NCBI GenBank assembly: GCA_945900455.1 | Contig: CAMDJH010000010.1 | Span: forward strand, 1 to 48,115 | DNA length: 48,115 bases | Direction of reading: 5' to 3' | Origin: Akkermansia muciniphila | GTDB lineage: Bacteria > Verrucomicrobiota > Verrucomicrobiia > Limisphaerales > UBA9464 | In this document: piece by piece, positions 35,265-45,125 of the stretch | How the letters are laid out: each line of letters begins with the position of its first letter | How positions within the stretch are numbered: the first letter of the stretch is position 1 | Notes under the pieces: model-generated | Told to the model about the DNA's origin: nothing | The model's database searches: none | Seen by the model: the letters and a program-made list of their open reading frames with translations, nothing else | Position numbers and translations under genes: made by a program

Positions 35265-36005
35265 ATGAGAATCTCGCACCCGCCGAACCGAACTGCTTTT
35301 ACGCTCATCGAACTCCTTGTTGTGATCGCGATTATTGCGATCCTGGCGGGTATGCTTCTCCCGGCGCTTTCCCAGGCCAAGGCGAAGGCGCAGACCACGC
35401 GCTGCCTCGCAAATCAAAAGCAAATCTCGATCGGCTATTTTCTTTACACCCAGGACTACCAGGATGTTTACCCGCAACAGCTCGGTTGGGCCGCTGGCGG
35501 CGGGCGACAAGGGACGAATGCCACCAAGGTTACCCCGGATGTGCTCGCATCCTTTGGGCGCTCGGTTACCGAGTCAAACCGCCCGCTCAATCGATACGTT
35601 GGGAACGTCGAGGTGTTTCACTGTCCGTCGGATCGAGGTGACCCATTGTACAACGCAAAGAACTGCTGGCTCGAGTATGGCAACAGCTACCATCCGCAGT
35701 ATCGTGACGACAGCTTCCGAGTGAAGTTGGTCTGCGGGGACCCCGCATTTCTCCGCAGCAGCTACAATTGGACTTCGATCAAGGGCTCGGAAGTGGCAAT
35801 CAGTCCCTCCAACAAGATCATTCAAGGCGATTGGAACTGGCACGCTAATCGTCCCGAAGATGTGCGGACTGCCTGGCATGCCTACAAGGGCCAGACTCGT
35901 TACAATCTCATCTTTGGTGATGGCCATGGCGTTTTTTACAGGTTTCCGAAGGAGATGAGTAAGTGGGGAACCATCAAGCCGGATCCCGCCTTTCAGTGGT
36001 GGTAG
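35265..36005 (+). CDS. Type II pseudopilin-like protein ending in PDPAFQWW
   Basis: The 246-residue product has the leader [11 protein letters not shown] and helix [18 protein letters not shown]; the residue before the cut is Ala, not the usual Gly. It shares with the 17639 and 43787 products the blocks [65 protein letters not shown] and the end PDPAFQWW. Family function is unknown; export and pseudopilus-type assembly are inferred. It ends 63 bp before dnaE on the same strand. Confidence 0.88.
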   Translation: MRISHPPNRTAFTLIELLVVIAIIAILAGMLLPALSQAKAKAQTTRCLANQKQISIGYFLYTQDYQDVYPQQLGWAAGGGRQGTNATKVTPDVLASFGRSVTESNRPLNRYVGNVEVFHCPSDRGDPLYNAKNCWLEYGNSYHPQYRDDSFRVKLVCGDPAFLRSSYNWTSIKGSEVAISPSNKIIQGDWNWHANRPEDVRTAWHAYKGQTRYNLIFGDGHGVFYRFPKEMSKWGTIKPDPAFQWW

Positions 36006-36068
36006 CCTTTTCGAGCCTTCCTCTCTCTCCGCTTGCGCCCAGGGCTGTCGCTCTCATAGTTCGCGTCC

Positions 36069-39000
36069 ATGGCGTCCGCCGATTTCGTCCATTTGCATGT
36101 ACACACCGAGTACTCGCTGCTCGATGCGGCCTGCCGCCTGGATCGCCTGATGGAAAAAGCGGCGGCCCTGCAGTTGCCAGCTCTGGCGATCACGGACCAT
36201 GGCAACATGTTTGGGGCCGTTGAATTCTACCAGGCCGCTCGCAAACACGGAGTCAAGCCAATCCTTGGCTGCGAGGTTTACGTCGCACCCGGGAGCCGCC
36301 TGGACAAGAAGCCCGGCACGGGCATGCGCGACATTTATCATCATCTCGTTCTTCTGGCCAAAAACGACACGGGCTATCGGAATCTCGTTAAACTGGTCAC
36401 CAGTGCCAATCTGGAGGGCTTCTACTACAAACCCCGGATCGACAAGGAAATCCTCGCCGCCTATTCCGAGGGTCTGATCGGTCTGTCGGGCTGCCTCGCC
36501 AGTGAAATTCCGGAGGCAATTCTTAAGGGCGACGAGGCGAAGGCCCGGGGTGCCATCGACTGGTTCAAGCAGGTGTTGGGGCCCGACAATTTTTACCTCG
36601 AACTTCAGAATCATGGCATCCCAGAGCAGGCTCGGGTGAATCGCTCGCTCATTCCCTGGGCTCGGGAGTTCGGCCTCAAAACCGTCGCCTCCAATGATGT
36701 CCACTATGTCGAGCGCAGCCACTGGCGCGCCCATGACTGCCTGATCTGTATCGGCACGCAGGCTCAGTTGAGTGATAGCAAACGCATGCGGTACCAACCG
36801 GAGCAATTCTACCTCCGCTCGGCCGACGAAATGAAGGCGCTCTTCAGCGAGGTTCCTGAAGCCGTGCTGAATACGGTCGAAGTTGCCGAGAAGTGTGCGG
36901 TTGAAATCCGGTTTGCCAAGGGGGCGGAGCACTATCCCATGTTCCAACCGCCCGAAACCTGGACTCGCGAAGGATATTTGCGAAAGTTGCTCTGCGAGGG
37001 CCTGGTCACCCGGTACGGCATCACCGCGCACGTGGAGGGATCCGAGATTCTGGTGGATCATGTCGCGGAGCCGACGCGATTGCCCACGTTTACCGGAGGT
37101 CCCGATGTGACCGGTGACCTCGAAGACCCCTCAGTGAAAGCCGCTGTGAGGCTGCTCCTCGACCGTCTGAAACTTGAGCTCACGGTCATCGAGCAAACCG
37201 GCTACGTCAGCTATTTTCTCATCGTCGGCGATTTTGTCCGGTACGGCCGCAATGCCGGCATCGCCTGTGTCGCCCGTGGTTCTGCCGCCGGTTCGCTCGT
37301 CACTTATCTGCTCGAAATCGCCAACGTCGATCCGCTTCGTTACGGACTGCTTTTCGAGCGGTTCCTAAACCCTGAACGCGTTAGCCCGCCGGATATAGAC
37401 ATCGATTTTGCGGACGATCGCCGGCAGGAGGTCATCGAATATGTCCGCAACAAATACGGACACGATGCCGTCGCTCAAATCATCACGTTCGGAACGTTGG
37501 GTCCGAAGTCGGTGATTCGCGACGTGGGCCGGGTCATGGGGCTGAGTTTCGGGGAATGCGACCGGCTCGCCAAGATGATCACCGACGTGAAGTGGTCGCT
37601 CGAAGACGCCCTGGCCAAGAATGCGCAGTTTAAGGAGGCCTACGACAGTGAGGAGACAACCCACGAGTTGGTCGACCACGCGCGTCTGCTCGAGGAACAG
37701 GTGAGAAACGCCGGTGTCCATGCGGCGGGCGTGGTCATCGGCGCTCAACCCCTCGTCAACCTGCTTCCGCTCAAACTGGACGATGATGGAGGGATCGTCA
37801 CCCAGTATGCGATGGGTCCCGTGGGCGACCTCGGCCTGTTGAAGATGGATTTTCTGGGGTTAAAAACCCTCACGGTGTTGCGGAATACGGTGGGATTGAT
37901 ACGGAAGACACGCGAGATCGACATCGCGTTGGATGACCTTCCCCTGGACGACGCGAAGACCTTTGCCCTCTTAAATGACGCTCGGACCCTGGGTGTCTTC
38001 CAGTTGGAATCGGGGGGCATGCGGGACCTCTGCAAGAAATTCCAGATCCAAAGTGTCGAGCATATCACGGCGCTCATTTCGCTTTATCGGCCTGGTCCGA
38101 TGGATCTGATTCCGGATTTCATTGAACGCCGGCATGGGCGCAAAGCGGTGGAATATTCCCACCCGCTGCTCGAACCGGTATCACGGGAGACGTACGGTGT
38201 TCTCATCTATCAGGAGCAGGTGATGCAGGCGACGCAGGTCTTGGCGGGCTACACCCTCGGTGGCGCCGATCTGTTGCGCCGGGCGATGGGTAAGAAAAAG
38301 CCGGAGGAAATGGCGAAACAACGGGAGTCGTTTGTTCGGGGCTGTGCGGAGAAGAACCAGATCCCTGCGGCCAAGGCCAACGAGGTGTTCGATCTGCTCG
38401 AGAAATTCGCTGGATACGGTTTCAACAAATCACACGCCGCCGCCTATGCGATCGTGGCCTACCAGACCGCCTACCTGAAGGCCAACTACCCGGTGGAATT
38501 TCTGTGCGCGATGATGACGAACGACCAGGGGGACCTGGCTAAGCTCGCTCAGTTCATTGCCCAGGCGAAGGAGTTCGGGATTGAAGTCTACGGGCCCGAC
38601 GTCAATGAGAGCGATGTGGCGTTTGCTCCAAGCCCGCAAAAAAAGGATGTTGCGGGTCTCCCTCCGATCCGGTTTGGACTCGCGGCGATCAAGGGCGTCG
38701 GCGGTATCGCGGTGGAAGGAATCCTGGGAGCCCGCGCCAAAGGCGGCCGATTCAGCTCTCTCTCGGATCTTTGCGAACGGGTGGACCTGCGAACCATGAA
38801 TCGCAAGGTCCTCGAGTCTCTAATCCGGGCTGGCGCGTGCGACAGCCTCGGTGAAAACCGCGCGACGTCCTTTGCGAGAGTCGAGCGAGTCATGAGCCGG
38901 GCACAAAGTGCGGCGGCCGATCGAGCTCGCGGGCAGGTGTCCCTCTTTGAAGCCTTCGAAACCCCGGGAAATGTCGAAGCAGGCCTCCCGCGAATCGCGG

Positions 39001-39713
39001 AATGGCCCGTCGCCGAGACTCTCGCCGCGGAAAAGGAATTGCTCGGCTTCTACGTGAGCGGCCATCCTCTGGAACCCTTTGCTCACCTGCTCGAACGATT
39101 TACCACGCATTCAGTCGGAGAGCTGTCCACGCTGCCCAACCGCGCCATGACCCGCGTCGGCGGACTCGTTGGAACGGTCCAGCAGGGTGTCAGCAAGAAA
39201 TCGGGGAAGCCGTACGCGATGGCGACTCTCGAGGACCTCACGGGTTCCGTGCAAATGCTGGTGATGAACGAAGGTTACGACAGCTTCCGTTCGTTGCTCG
39301 TTCCCAACGCGGCCGTTCTCGTGACCGCCGAGGTCAACACCGGTGAGGATAAACCAAAGCTTTTCCCGCAGGAGATCCTACGCCTTGAAGACGCGCCACG
39401 CTCGCTGACCCGGAACGTCTACCTGCGGCTGAAACATGAACAACTGGATCGGGCGAAACTCGAAGCCGCCCGTGCTCTGGCTGAAGCGCACCCAGGCCGA
39501 ATCCCCTTGTTTCTCAGTGTCCGAATGCCGCACGGCCAGCGTGTGTTCATCGAACCCAATGATCGCTTTCAGGTAAGTGCCTCGAGGGAATTGGAGGCTG
39601 CTGCGAATGAGATGTTTGGACCGGGCACCTATTTCGCCACGGGTGACAAGTCTCTCCCGGAAAGAACTCAACGGCGCTGGGAGAAAAAACCGGGCGGTGG
39701 AGACGACGAATGA
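36069..39713 (+). CDS. dnaE: DNA polymerase III alpha subunit
   Basis: The replicative polymerase core, 1214 residues. The N-terminal PHP domain starts FVHLHVHTEYSLLDAACRLD and continues ITDHGNMFGAVEFY, GCEVYVAPGSR and YDVHYVER-like sites. The palm has GSAAGSLVTYLL and PDIDIDF (441-447) with catalytic aspartates, then VRNKYGHDAVAQIITFGTLG. HhH and OB-fold parts follow (RVGGLVGTVQQGVSKKSGKP, LEDLTGSVQMLV). A beta-clamp motif QVSLF lies at 956-960. Length and order fit bacterial DnaE1. The stop overlaps the start of the glycosyltransferase by four bases. Confidence 0.97.
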   Translation: MASADFVHLHVHTEYSLLDAACRLDRLMEKAAALQLPALAITDHGNMFGAVEFYQAARKHGVKPILGCEVYVAPGSRLDKKPGTGMRDIYHHLVLLAKNDTGYRNLVKLVTSANLEGFYYKPRIDKEILAAYSEGLIGLSGCLASEIPEAILKGDEAKARGAIDWFKQVLGPDNFYLELQNHGIPEQARVNRSLIPWAREFGLKTVASNDVHYVERSHWRAHDCLICIGTQAQLSDSKRMRYQPEQFYLRSADEMKALFSEVPEAVLNTVEVAEKCAVEIRFAKGAEHYPMFQPPETWTREGYLRKLLCEGLVTRYGITAHVEGSEILVDHVAEPTRLPTFTGGPDVTGDLEDPSVKAAVRLLLDRLKLELTVIEQTGYVSYFLIVGDFVRYGRNAGIACVARGSAAGSLVTYLLEIANVDPLRYGLLFERFLNPERVSPPDIDIDFADDRRQEVIEYVRNKYGHDAVAQIITFGTLGPKSVIRDVGRVMGLSFGECDRLAKMITDVKWSLEDALAKNAQFKEAYDSEETTHELVDHARLLEEQVRNAGVHAAGVVIGAQPLVNLLPLKLDDDGGIVTQYAMGPVGDLGLLKMDFLGLKTLTVLRNTVGLIRKTREIDIALDDLPLDDAKTFALLNDARTLGVFQLESGGMRDLCKKFQIQSVEHITALISLYRPGPMDLIPDFIERRHGRKAVEYSHPLLEPVSRETYGVLIYQEQVMQATQVLAGYTLGGADLLRRAMGKKKPEEMAKQRESFVRGCAEKNQIPAAKANEVFDLLEKFAGYGFNKSHAAAYAIVAYQTAYLKANYPVEFLCAMMTNDQGDLAKLAQFIAQAKEFGIEVYGPDVNESDVAFAPSPQKKDVAGLPPIRFGLAAIKGVGGIAVEGILGARAKGGRFSSLSDLCERVDLRTMNRKVLESLIRAGACDSLGENRATSFARVERVMSRAQSAAADRARGQVSLFEAFETPGNVEAGLPRIAEWPVAETLAAEKELLGFYVSGHPLEPFAHLLERFTTHSVGELSTLPNRAMTRVGGLVGTVQQGVSKKSGKPYAMATLEDLTGSVQMLVMNEGYDSFRSLLVPNAAVLVTAEVNTGEDKPKLFPQEILRLEDAPRSLTRNVYLRLKHEQLDRAKLEAARALAEAHPGRIPLFLSVRMPHGQRVFIEPNDRFQVSASRELEAAANEMFGPGTYFATGDKSLPERTQRRWEKKPGGGDDE

Positions 39714-40945
39714 GTTCGCGGCCCACTAACCGGTCGAGCGCATCGTCCGCTGGCCCCGCGTCCACTACTCCAGGGGAACTCTCGCTAACCCTTTCGGCCA
39801 ACGCTGCGCCCGGACGGGGCGGGCAGGGCTTGAACCTCTTGCATTGGCTCCACGCGCTCGGGCCGCATTTCCGTCTCGGCTTGTTCGCACGGCAAGGATG
39901 CGAAGGATTCCCGGCCACCGTGGCGACCGAATCTGGGATCGGGCGGCTGCTGCCCAAGATCCCTTGGGTTCGGCGTTTTCGCGGATTACAGGTTGCGATC
40001 GAAGAACGGCATTTCGACCGGTTTGTTGCCGCCCATCTGGAACGTTGTGACGTTTTTCAAGGTGCCACCGGTCAGTGTTTGCAGAGCCTTCGCCGTGCAC
40101 GTCAACTCGGTGCACGAACGGCGTTGGACGTTGTAACGCTCCACGCGGATCTGTTCAGTGGCGAATTGGAACAGGAATGCCGCGAGTTCGGAATCGACTC
40201 TCCAATCTCCGGTGGAAGCCGCCGACGGATGGTTGCGGAATATGCCGAGGCCGACGTCATTCGCGTCATGTCCCACGTCGCACGACGAACCTTTCTCGAT
40301 CGCGGCGTGGCATCCGATAAGGTCGTCGTGGCCACCCCACCCATCGATGTTCCGCCCGAACCATTGGCTCATTTTCGAGAGCCCGTTTTCCGCATTTGCT
40401 TTGTGGCAGGGATTGAACCGTGGAAGGGCTTTCATCACCTGATCCAGGCTTTTGAAAAATTGAACCTGGCGGACAGCGAGCTCGAAATGTGGGGATGGCC
40501 GGGCACCGGAAAAGTTCGCCAATTCATCGAGGCGGCCCAGCGCCGAAATCCTCGCATCCGACTCCGCAAGGAAATTGTGCGCAGCGCCGGTTTCGCCGAG
40601 GTGTATGGGCGGGCCAGCGTCTTCGTCCTTCCCTCTTTGGCGGACGGCTTTGGCTACGTGGTCGCCGAGGCGATGGCTTCAGGCCTTCCCGTGATTGTGA
40701 GCACCCGGACCGGAGCGGCGGACTTGATCACGGAGGGTGTCAATGGCTTTGTCGTGAATCCGCGTGACGTGGACGCGCTGGCGGAGCGACTCCAATTCCT
40801 TGCCCGCCATCCGGAGCGCCTCTCGCAACTGGGATTGGCGGCGCGTGAGACGATTTCCCACCTGAGTCTCGACACATTTTCTCGCGATTGGATTCCGGCT
40901 TTACGGGGAGGGCAACCTACCCAACCGCCTGCCACTCAGCCGTAA
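39710..40945 (+). CDS. Glycosyltransferase, GT4-like
   Basis: The 411-residue product has the two-domain GT-B plan. The C-terminal donor domain shows FRICFVAGIEPWKGFHHLIQ, ELEMWGWPGTGKVRQFI, IVRSAGFAEVYGRASVFVLP and SLADGFGYVVAEAMASGLPV. The last is the E-x7-E region with Asp in place of the first Glu. The N-terminal part carries APGRGGQGLNLLHWLHALG. Nucleotide-sugar donor and acceptor are unknown. The first 25 or so residues are low-complexity, and the start overlaps the dnaE stop (ATGA), so translation is coupled although a functional link to replication is not evident. The 3' end overlaps the convergent lipoate ligase gene by 29 bases. Confidence 0.88.
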   Translation: MSSRPTNRSSASSAGPASTTPGELSLTLSANAAPGRGGQGLNLLHWLHALGPHFRLGLFARQGCEGFPATVATESGIGRLLPKIPWVRRFRGLQVAIEERHFDRFVAAHLERCDVFQGATGQCLQSLRRARQLGARTALDVVTLHADLFSGELEQECREFGIDSPISGGSRRRMVAEYAEADVIRVMSHVARRTFLDRGVASDKVVVATPPIDVPPEPLAHFREPVFRICFVAGIEPWKGFHHLIQAFEKLNLADSELEMWGWPGTGKVRQFIEAAQRRNPRIRLRKEIVRSAGFAEVYGRASVFVLPSLADGFGYVVAEAMASGLPVIVSTRTGAADLITEGVNGFVVNPRDVDALAERLQFLARHPERLSQLGLAARETISHLSLDTFSRDWIPALRGGQPTQPPATQP

Positions 40946-41594
40946 TCGCTGCGCGAATGGCTGCTGGATCCAGCCCAGTGTTTGCCACGAATTGGGTGTG
41001 CGGCCTGTTCTCCCGGTAATCGGGCTGAGCGGACGGCATTCTCAAGAGTTCATCCATCAGGGACAAATCGAAATGATGCAGGATCGTGCCGTGAAATAGA
41101 ATCGCGTGCCGTTTCCGCCGCTGAGCGTTCCCTGAAAACTTCCGGCCGTGCCCTAGCCCTTTTGAGTCCTCGTTGCCGGCGGACCACACCAGGTCCGTGA
41201 ATCCAGCAACGGTCACCGCGCCGGGCAACAACCGGGACATCGCCCGGCGTTGATGTTCCATGATCCAGGCATTGGTCGAGGTCACTCCGTTGAGCGGACC
41301 CCCTCCGTTGATTCGCAGGATCAGGGAATAGTTCAAGCAACCAGGTCCCTGCACCACCGCCCCGCCTCCGGAGCACCGGCGGAGGATGGGGAAGGCACCG
41401 GTCCTGCATCGTTCGACGTGTACTTCCCGTTCAACGGATTGACCGTAACCGACCACCACGAACGGGTGCGTCGCCTCCCAAAAACAAAGAACTTCCTCGC
41501 CGATTCCGGATTCCAGTGAGTCCAACCATTTCTCATCCTGTCGAATCCGCGCTTCGGGATCGGGGTGCGTAACGTCCTGTAAATGTACATTCAA
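40917..41594 (-). CDS. Lipoate-protein ligase A family protein
   Basis: The 225-residue product has the BPL/LplA catalytic fold. Blocks are VVVGYGQSVEREVHVERCRT, ILRRCSGGGAVVQGPGCLNY (lipoate or octanoate loop), LVWSAGNEDSKGLGHGRKFS with the key lysine in GRKFSGNAQRRK, and AILFHGTILHHFDLSLMDEL. It transfers lipoate or octanoate to the lipoyl domains of 2-oxoacid dehydrogenases or the glycine cleavage H protein; whether it is a ligase, transferase or amidotransferase is open. It lacks the C-terminal accessory domain of E. coli LplA. It is convergent with the glycosyltransferase, overlapping 29 bases. Confidence 0.88.
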   Translation of the reverse strand: MNVHLQDVTHPDPEARIRQDEKWLDSLESGIGEEVLCFWEATHPFVVVGYGQSVEREVHVERCRTGAFPILRRCSGGGAVVQGPGCLNYSLILRINGGGPLNGVTSTNAWIMEHQRRAMSRLLPGAVTVAGFTDLVWSAGNEDSKGLGHGRKFSGNAQRRKRHAILFHGTILHHFDLSLMDELLRMPSAQPDYRENRPHTQFVANTGLDPAAIRAAITAEWQAVG

Positions 41595-41720
41595 TCCGTC
41601 GGAGATTTTGGATGAGCCGGGTCATGCGTCCATTTGATACCAAGAAACTGTCCTGTTTTTGAACTGCATCCGATTTTTGTCTTACACCCGCTTCGCGGAA
41701 GGGGATGCCGTCAGGGCTCT

Positions 41721-43331
41721 TCAGGCGGCGGTGAGTGCGGCCCGTGCGTCGCTCATGGCCCCAGTTTTCTCCAGGAAGTAGTCGTAACCGCCAGCATAGG
41801 GGAAAACCAGGCCCGCGTTCACGTGCAGCACTTTCGTGGCGAGCTTTCGGATGAAATGAACGTCATGAGAAATGAAAACGAGCGTTCCCTCATAACGCTC
41901 GAGCGCCAGGGTAAGGGATTCCACAGTATGAATGTCGAGATGAGTCGTCGGCTCATCCATCAGGAGCAGGTTGGGCGGATCGACCAGGAACTTGATCAGG
42001 TTGAGCCGGCTCTTCTCACCGCCGCTCAATACTTCGGTCAATTTATAAATCTCTTCCTTGCGAAAGAGGAATGACCCAAGGATCGCTCGAGCCTCGTCTT
42101 CGCGCAGGTTTGGTGCGATGGTCAAGACTTCATCGAGCACGGTCTTGTTCGGGTCGAGCGTACCGGACCGGTGCTGACTATAATAACCAATCTTGGCGTT
42201 GTGACCCAACTTGCGCTCTCCCTTTTGGAAATCGATGACGCCCGCAAGAATTTTGAGAAGCGTGGATTTTCCCGCGCCGTTCGGTCCGACTAAAACGGTG
42301 CGCTCGCCGCGTTCGATCACGAGGTCGAGGCCGGAGTAAACCTTGTTGGTGCCATACGCCATGTGAATTCCTTCCAGAGTCACAGCGCGCTGCCCACCGC
42401 GCGGTGGTTGCGGAATTTGAAAGCGGAACGGCTTGCGCGGTGGGATTGGTTTTTCGATTTTTTCCATTCTCTCAATCTGTTTGAGCTTGCTCATGGCCTG
42501 CGACGATTTGGAGGGGACGGCGCGGAATCGATCCGCAAACTCTTGCAGCGCTTGGATTTCCTTCTGCTGATTTTTATGGGCGGCTAACTGCTGCTCGTAG
42601 CGTTCCTCCCGTTGTCGGAGGAAGTCGGAATAGTTGCCCGTATAGGCAATCAGCCTCTTTTCCGCAATTTCATGAACCTGCGTTACGATTTCGTCCATGA
42701 ACTGACGGTCGTGCGAAATCATCAGCAACGCGCCCGAATAATTCCTCAGATAGTTTTGCAGCCAGAGCAACGAGAGCAGATCGAGATGATTGGTCGGTTC
42801 GTCGAGCAACAGAATATCAGGCTCCATGACGAGCAGGCGCGCGAGATGGGCGCGCATGATCCAGCCACCGCTCATATCCTTGGCCGGCCGGGAAAAGTCC
42901 CCTTCGCGAAAACCAAGCCCGGCGAGCATCTTCTTGGCTTTGGCTTCCACTTGGGGGTCATTCAAGGCGTCGTGCTTCGCGTGCGCCTCCATGTAGGCCG
43001 GGGTTGAAACACTCCCCGATGCCTCTAAGTCCTTCAGTAATTGTTCCAGCTTGGGGAGTTCCCCCGCTCGTCCCGTCGCAACCTCCAGCACCGTCTCAGC
43101 CCCAACCGCTTCGCCCTCCTGAGGCAAATAGCCGACCATCGTCCAGGCGTCTCGTTCCACTGCCCCTGTATCGGGTTCCAGTTCCCTGAGGACAATCGAA
43201 AACAGGGTGGACTTGCCGGCACCATTGGGGCCGACCAGCGCCACACGATCACCGTAATTGACTTGAAGTGACGCGTTCTCGAACAACGTGCGTCCGCCCA
43301 GGGACATTTTTAGATCTCGAATTGTAAGCAT
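41721..43331 (-). CDS. ABC-F family ATPase
   Basis: The 536-residue protein has two ABC domains and no membrane segment, the layout of ABC-F proteins that act on the ribosome. Both carry Walker [10 protein letters not shown]. The signatures are MSGGWIMRAHLARLL and LSGGEKSRLNLIKFL, and Walker B ends are LLLDEPTNHLD and LLMDEPTTHLD with DEPT. The linker between them (about 245-310, AAHKNQQKEIQALQEFADRF, SKSSQAMSKLKQIERMEKIE) is the P-site tRNA interaction motif. It resembles the EttA/YbiT-like housekeeping group more than resistance factors; the exact subfamily is not certain. Confidence 0.93.
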   Translation of the reverse strand: MLTIRDLKMSLGGRTLFENASLQVNYGDRVALVGPNGAGKSTLFSIVLRELEPDTGAVERDAWTMVGYLPQEGEAVGAETVLEVATGRAGELPKLEQLLKDLEASGSVSTPAYMEAHAKHDALNDPQVEAKAKKMLAGLGFREGDFSRPAKDMSGGWIMRAHLARLLVMEPDILLLDEPTNHLDLLSLLWLQNYLRNYSGALLMISHDRQFMDEIVTQVHEIAEKRLIAYTGNYSDFLRQREERYEQQLAAHKNQQKEIQALQEFADRFRAVPSKSSQAMSKLKQIERMEKIEKPIPPRKPFRFQIPQPPRGGQRAVTLEGIHMAYGTNKVYSGLDLVIERGERTVLVGPNGAGKSTLLKILAGVIDFQKGERKLGHNAKIGYYSQHRSGTLDPNKTVLDEVLTIAPNLREDEARAILGSFLFRKEEIYKLTEVLSGGEKSRLNLIKFLVDPPNLLLMDEPTTHLDIHTVESLTLALERYEGTLVFISHDVHFIRKLATKVLHVNAGLVFPYAGGYDYFLEKTGAMSDARAALTAA

Positions 43332-43360
43332 GGTTTATGGAATCGCTGACCAGTAGATTG

Positions 43361-43665
43361 TTAGTTGAACCGTAGTAGATCGATGTACCGCTTCAGGACC
43401 CCGGCATCGAGCCGTTGTATTCGGGCGTAACCACCACCTGACCGCTGGCGTCAAGACCGGCTTGCACGAAGGGCGTGAACGCGGGAGGTTTCGTGGCATA
43501 CGCTTCGGGAAGAAACAGTGCCGGCGGCAATTCCTGCAAATCGATCACGTGCAAATCGATCACGTGAGTCTGCACGCGGAGGTCCCGATAGATTCCCTCA
43601 AGGATGCGGGTCACGTTGCGAGTGTTGCTGTCGGGGCGATTGGTGCCAGAAATCAGCGTGATCAT
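43361..43665 (-). pseudogene. Frameshifted, truncated NADPH-dependent FMN reductase
   Basis: From ATG 43665 the frame reads MITLISGTNRPDSNTRNVTR and VVVTPEYNGSMPG, the flavin-binding start of an NADPH-dependent FMN reductase (about 180 residues when whole). It stops after 90 codons. One base shift at about 43405 opens VLKRYIDLLRFN, the continuation of the family (PGVLK-x-x-ID), which then stops at 43361. Two perfect tandem 15-mers at 43536-43565 (gcaaatcgatcacgt) add five residues (VIDLH) inside the domain. Both changes and the missing C-terminal half show a dead gene. It lies 29 bp from the ABC-F start on the same strand. Confidence 0.8.
43536..43565. repeat. Tandem 15-bp duplication
   Basis: Two perfect adjacent copies of gcaaatcgatcacgt lie inside the flavin reductase remnant. 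The gain is in frame and repeats VIDLH. Confidence 0.9.
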
Positions 43666-43786
43666 AGTGTGTGGACGTTACCAAAGGGACTTTATAGTCG
43701 GTCGCCCGGCATACCGCAACAGGGCTCACGTCCGTTCCGGCCGATGGGTCTGCTGGCGTTGCGTGTCCCGGGGCATCACCCGCCCG

Positions 43787-44560
43787 TTACCACCAGGTGA
43801 AACTCGGATCGGGCTTGGGCCCCGTGTAGTTCCACGTGGTCGTCTCCTTTGGAAAACTGAAGAAAGCCGTGTGGCTGTCGCCGAACAACACATTGAAGCG
43901 GTATTGCCCCTTGTAGTTGTGCCACTGGCTCCATACATGATTCTTGTCCCGGTCGGCCCACCAAGGCCAGTCGCCCGTGACCAGTTTGTTCGACGGGCTC
44001 TTGGCCACTTCGCTGGCCTTCATCGGGGTCGCCACCGCCGATCCTTTCGGCGCCAAGGAGTCGCCCGTCACGTGCTGGATGCGAAGTGTTTCGACACCCC
44101 ACGCCGTCAAGTAGCTGTTGCCATACCCGTCATAGCAACTGCCGATGCGCCCGGACGGGTACGCCTGTTTGTATTCCGCCGCGAACATATCTTTCCAAAG
44201 CGAGTCTCCCTTGTCCGACGGACAACGCCATGCCTCCTTGGCCGGGACATAGACATTCAATGGCCGCCGTATCGCGGGAACGGTGCCGCTGGCCAGCGTC
44301 ATTCTCCCGGTGGTTCCGCCCAGTGTCGCCCAACCCTCATAGATTGGGTACAGGTCCTGGTGATCATCGGCATACATTGCCATTCCGAGGGCTTGCTGGC
44401 GCAGGTTGCTGTTGCAACGAATCGTCTTGGCTTTCTCTTTCGATTTGGCCAGCGCCGGCAACAACATGCCGGCCAGGATCGCGATGATTGCAATCACGAC
44501 CAGAAGTTCAATCAGCGTGAATCCGGACCGGTCGGTTTTCCTCAATATCCAAGCTTTCAT
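43787..44560 (-). CDS. Type II pseudopilin-like protein ending in PDPSFTWW
   Basis: The 257-residue product has leader [13 protein letters not shown] and helix [18 protein letters not shown]. Blocks match the 17639 and 35265 products: [68 protein letters not shown] and the end PDPSFTWW. It also shares TLGGTTGR with the 17639 product (IGGTTGR there), so these two are the closest pair. Function unknown; export is inferred. No neighbour on its strand lies within 100 bp except the flavin reductase remnant beyond its 3' end. Confidence 0.88.
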   Translation of the reverse strand: MKAWILRKTDRSGFTLIELLVVIAIIAILAGMLLPALAKSKEKAKTIRCNSNLRQQALGMAMYADDHQDLYPIYEGWATLGGTTGRMTLASGTVPAIRRPLNVYVPAKEAWRCPSDKGDSLWKDMFAAEYKQAYPSGRIGSCYDGYGNSYLTAWGVETLRIQHVTGDSLAPKGSAVATPMKASEVAKSPSNKLVTGDWPWWADRDKNHVWSQWHNYKGQYRFNVLFGDSHTAFFSFPKETTTWNYTGPKPDPSFTWW

Positions 44561-44871
44561 CTTAGAACCTATCTAACGCCGCCGCGAGTAGCAGGACCCG
44601 CGCGCAAACGAAAACCACACGTGCGGAAAACTCAGCGTAAGCATGTTGCCCCGAGTGCCGTTCTCCGCGCACCACGACGAACCCCAGCTCAATCTGAACC
44701 GGATGCCCCGTCGTTCGAATCTCCAGGATGCCCGCCACGATGTCCACGCGCAAATGAAGTGATGGCACCGCTGAGGTGTATGACAAAAATCTTCACGAGT
44801 TCTTGAATCACCCACAGTACGCCTGCAAACGGGCCGATGCCTTGGTCGGGCTCCCCTTGACCGGAACCAAA

Positions 44872-44898
44872 CGGTAGGAATCGCACGCGAAGCCGCGA
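44872..44898 (+). repeat. 27-bp dispersed repeat, copy 2
   Basis: It reads cggtaggaatcgcacgcgaa then gccgcga and matches the minus strand of 14365-14391 at 26 of 27 bases. It is followed by ggaaagcaaagaaaagcagcc, like the tail near 14268. Confidence 0.7.
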
Positions 44899-44934
44899 AG
44901 GAAAGCAAAGAAAAGCAGCCGCGGGATTCCTGAC

Positions 44935-45096
44935 TCAACCGGAGCGAAGCCGGCCTTTAGTCATTTTCAGGCCGAAGCCGATAGCACCCTCACGGAGCAT
45001 TCGCTCATACCGCTGCGTCAAGTCGGCTTCCGTCACCGGTTCCAGCCGGTGTAACCCTGATTGGAGAATTCCGCAGGTCTCAAAAGCCGCCCCCAC
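44935..45096 (-). CDS. Possible 53-residue protein inside the dispersed repeat
   Basis: I do not recognise it. From GTG 45096 the minus strand reads GAAFETCGILQSG, HRLEPVTEADLTQRYERM and LREGAIGFGLKMTKGRLRSG, then TGA. A good ribosome site aaggaggg (45113-45106) lies nine bases upstream. The matching stretch in copy 1 (2-145) keeps VTE-x-DL-x-Q and the ILx-x-G start but has lost one base. Conservation of sense with differences at many positions suggests that the repeat once encoded, or still encodes here, a small protein with a charged helix. It could also be chance in GC-rich DNA. Confidence 0.35.
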   Translation of the reverse strand: MGAAFETCGILQSGLHRLEPVTEADLTQRYERMLREGAIGFGLKMTKGRLRSG

Positions 45097-45125
45097 CTGA
45101 CCTATCCCTCCTTATCGGCGGATTT
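44978..45125. repeat. Dispersed repeat, copy 2 (partner at 2-145)
   Basis: The pair aligns from ccgata to gcggattt with small gaps. This copy lies 74 bp before the pseudopilin start and has the same direction relative to its gene as copy 1 has to the LysR gene. It encloses most of the small minus-strand frame at 44935-45096. Confidence 0.7.
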
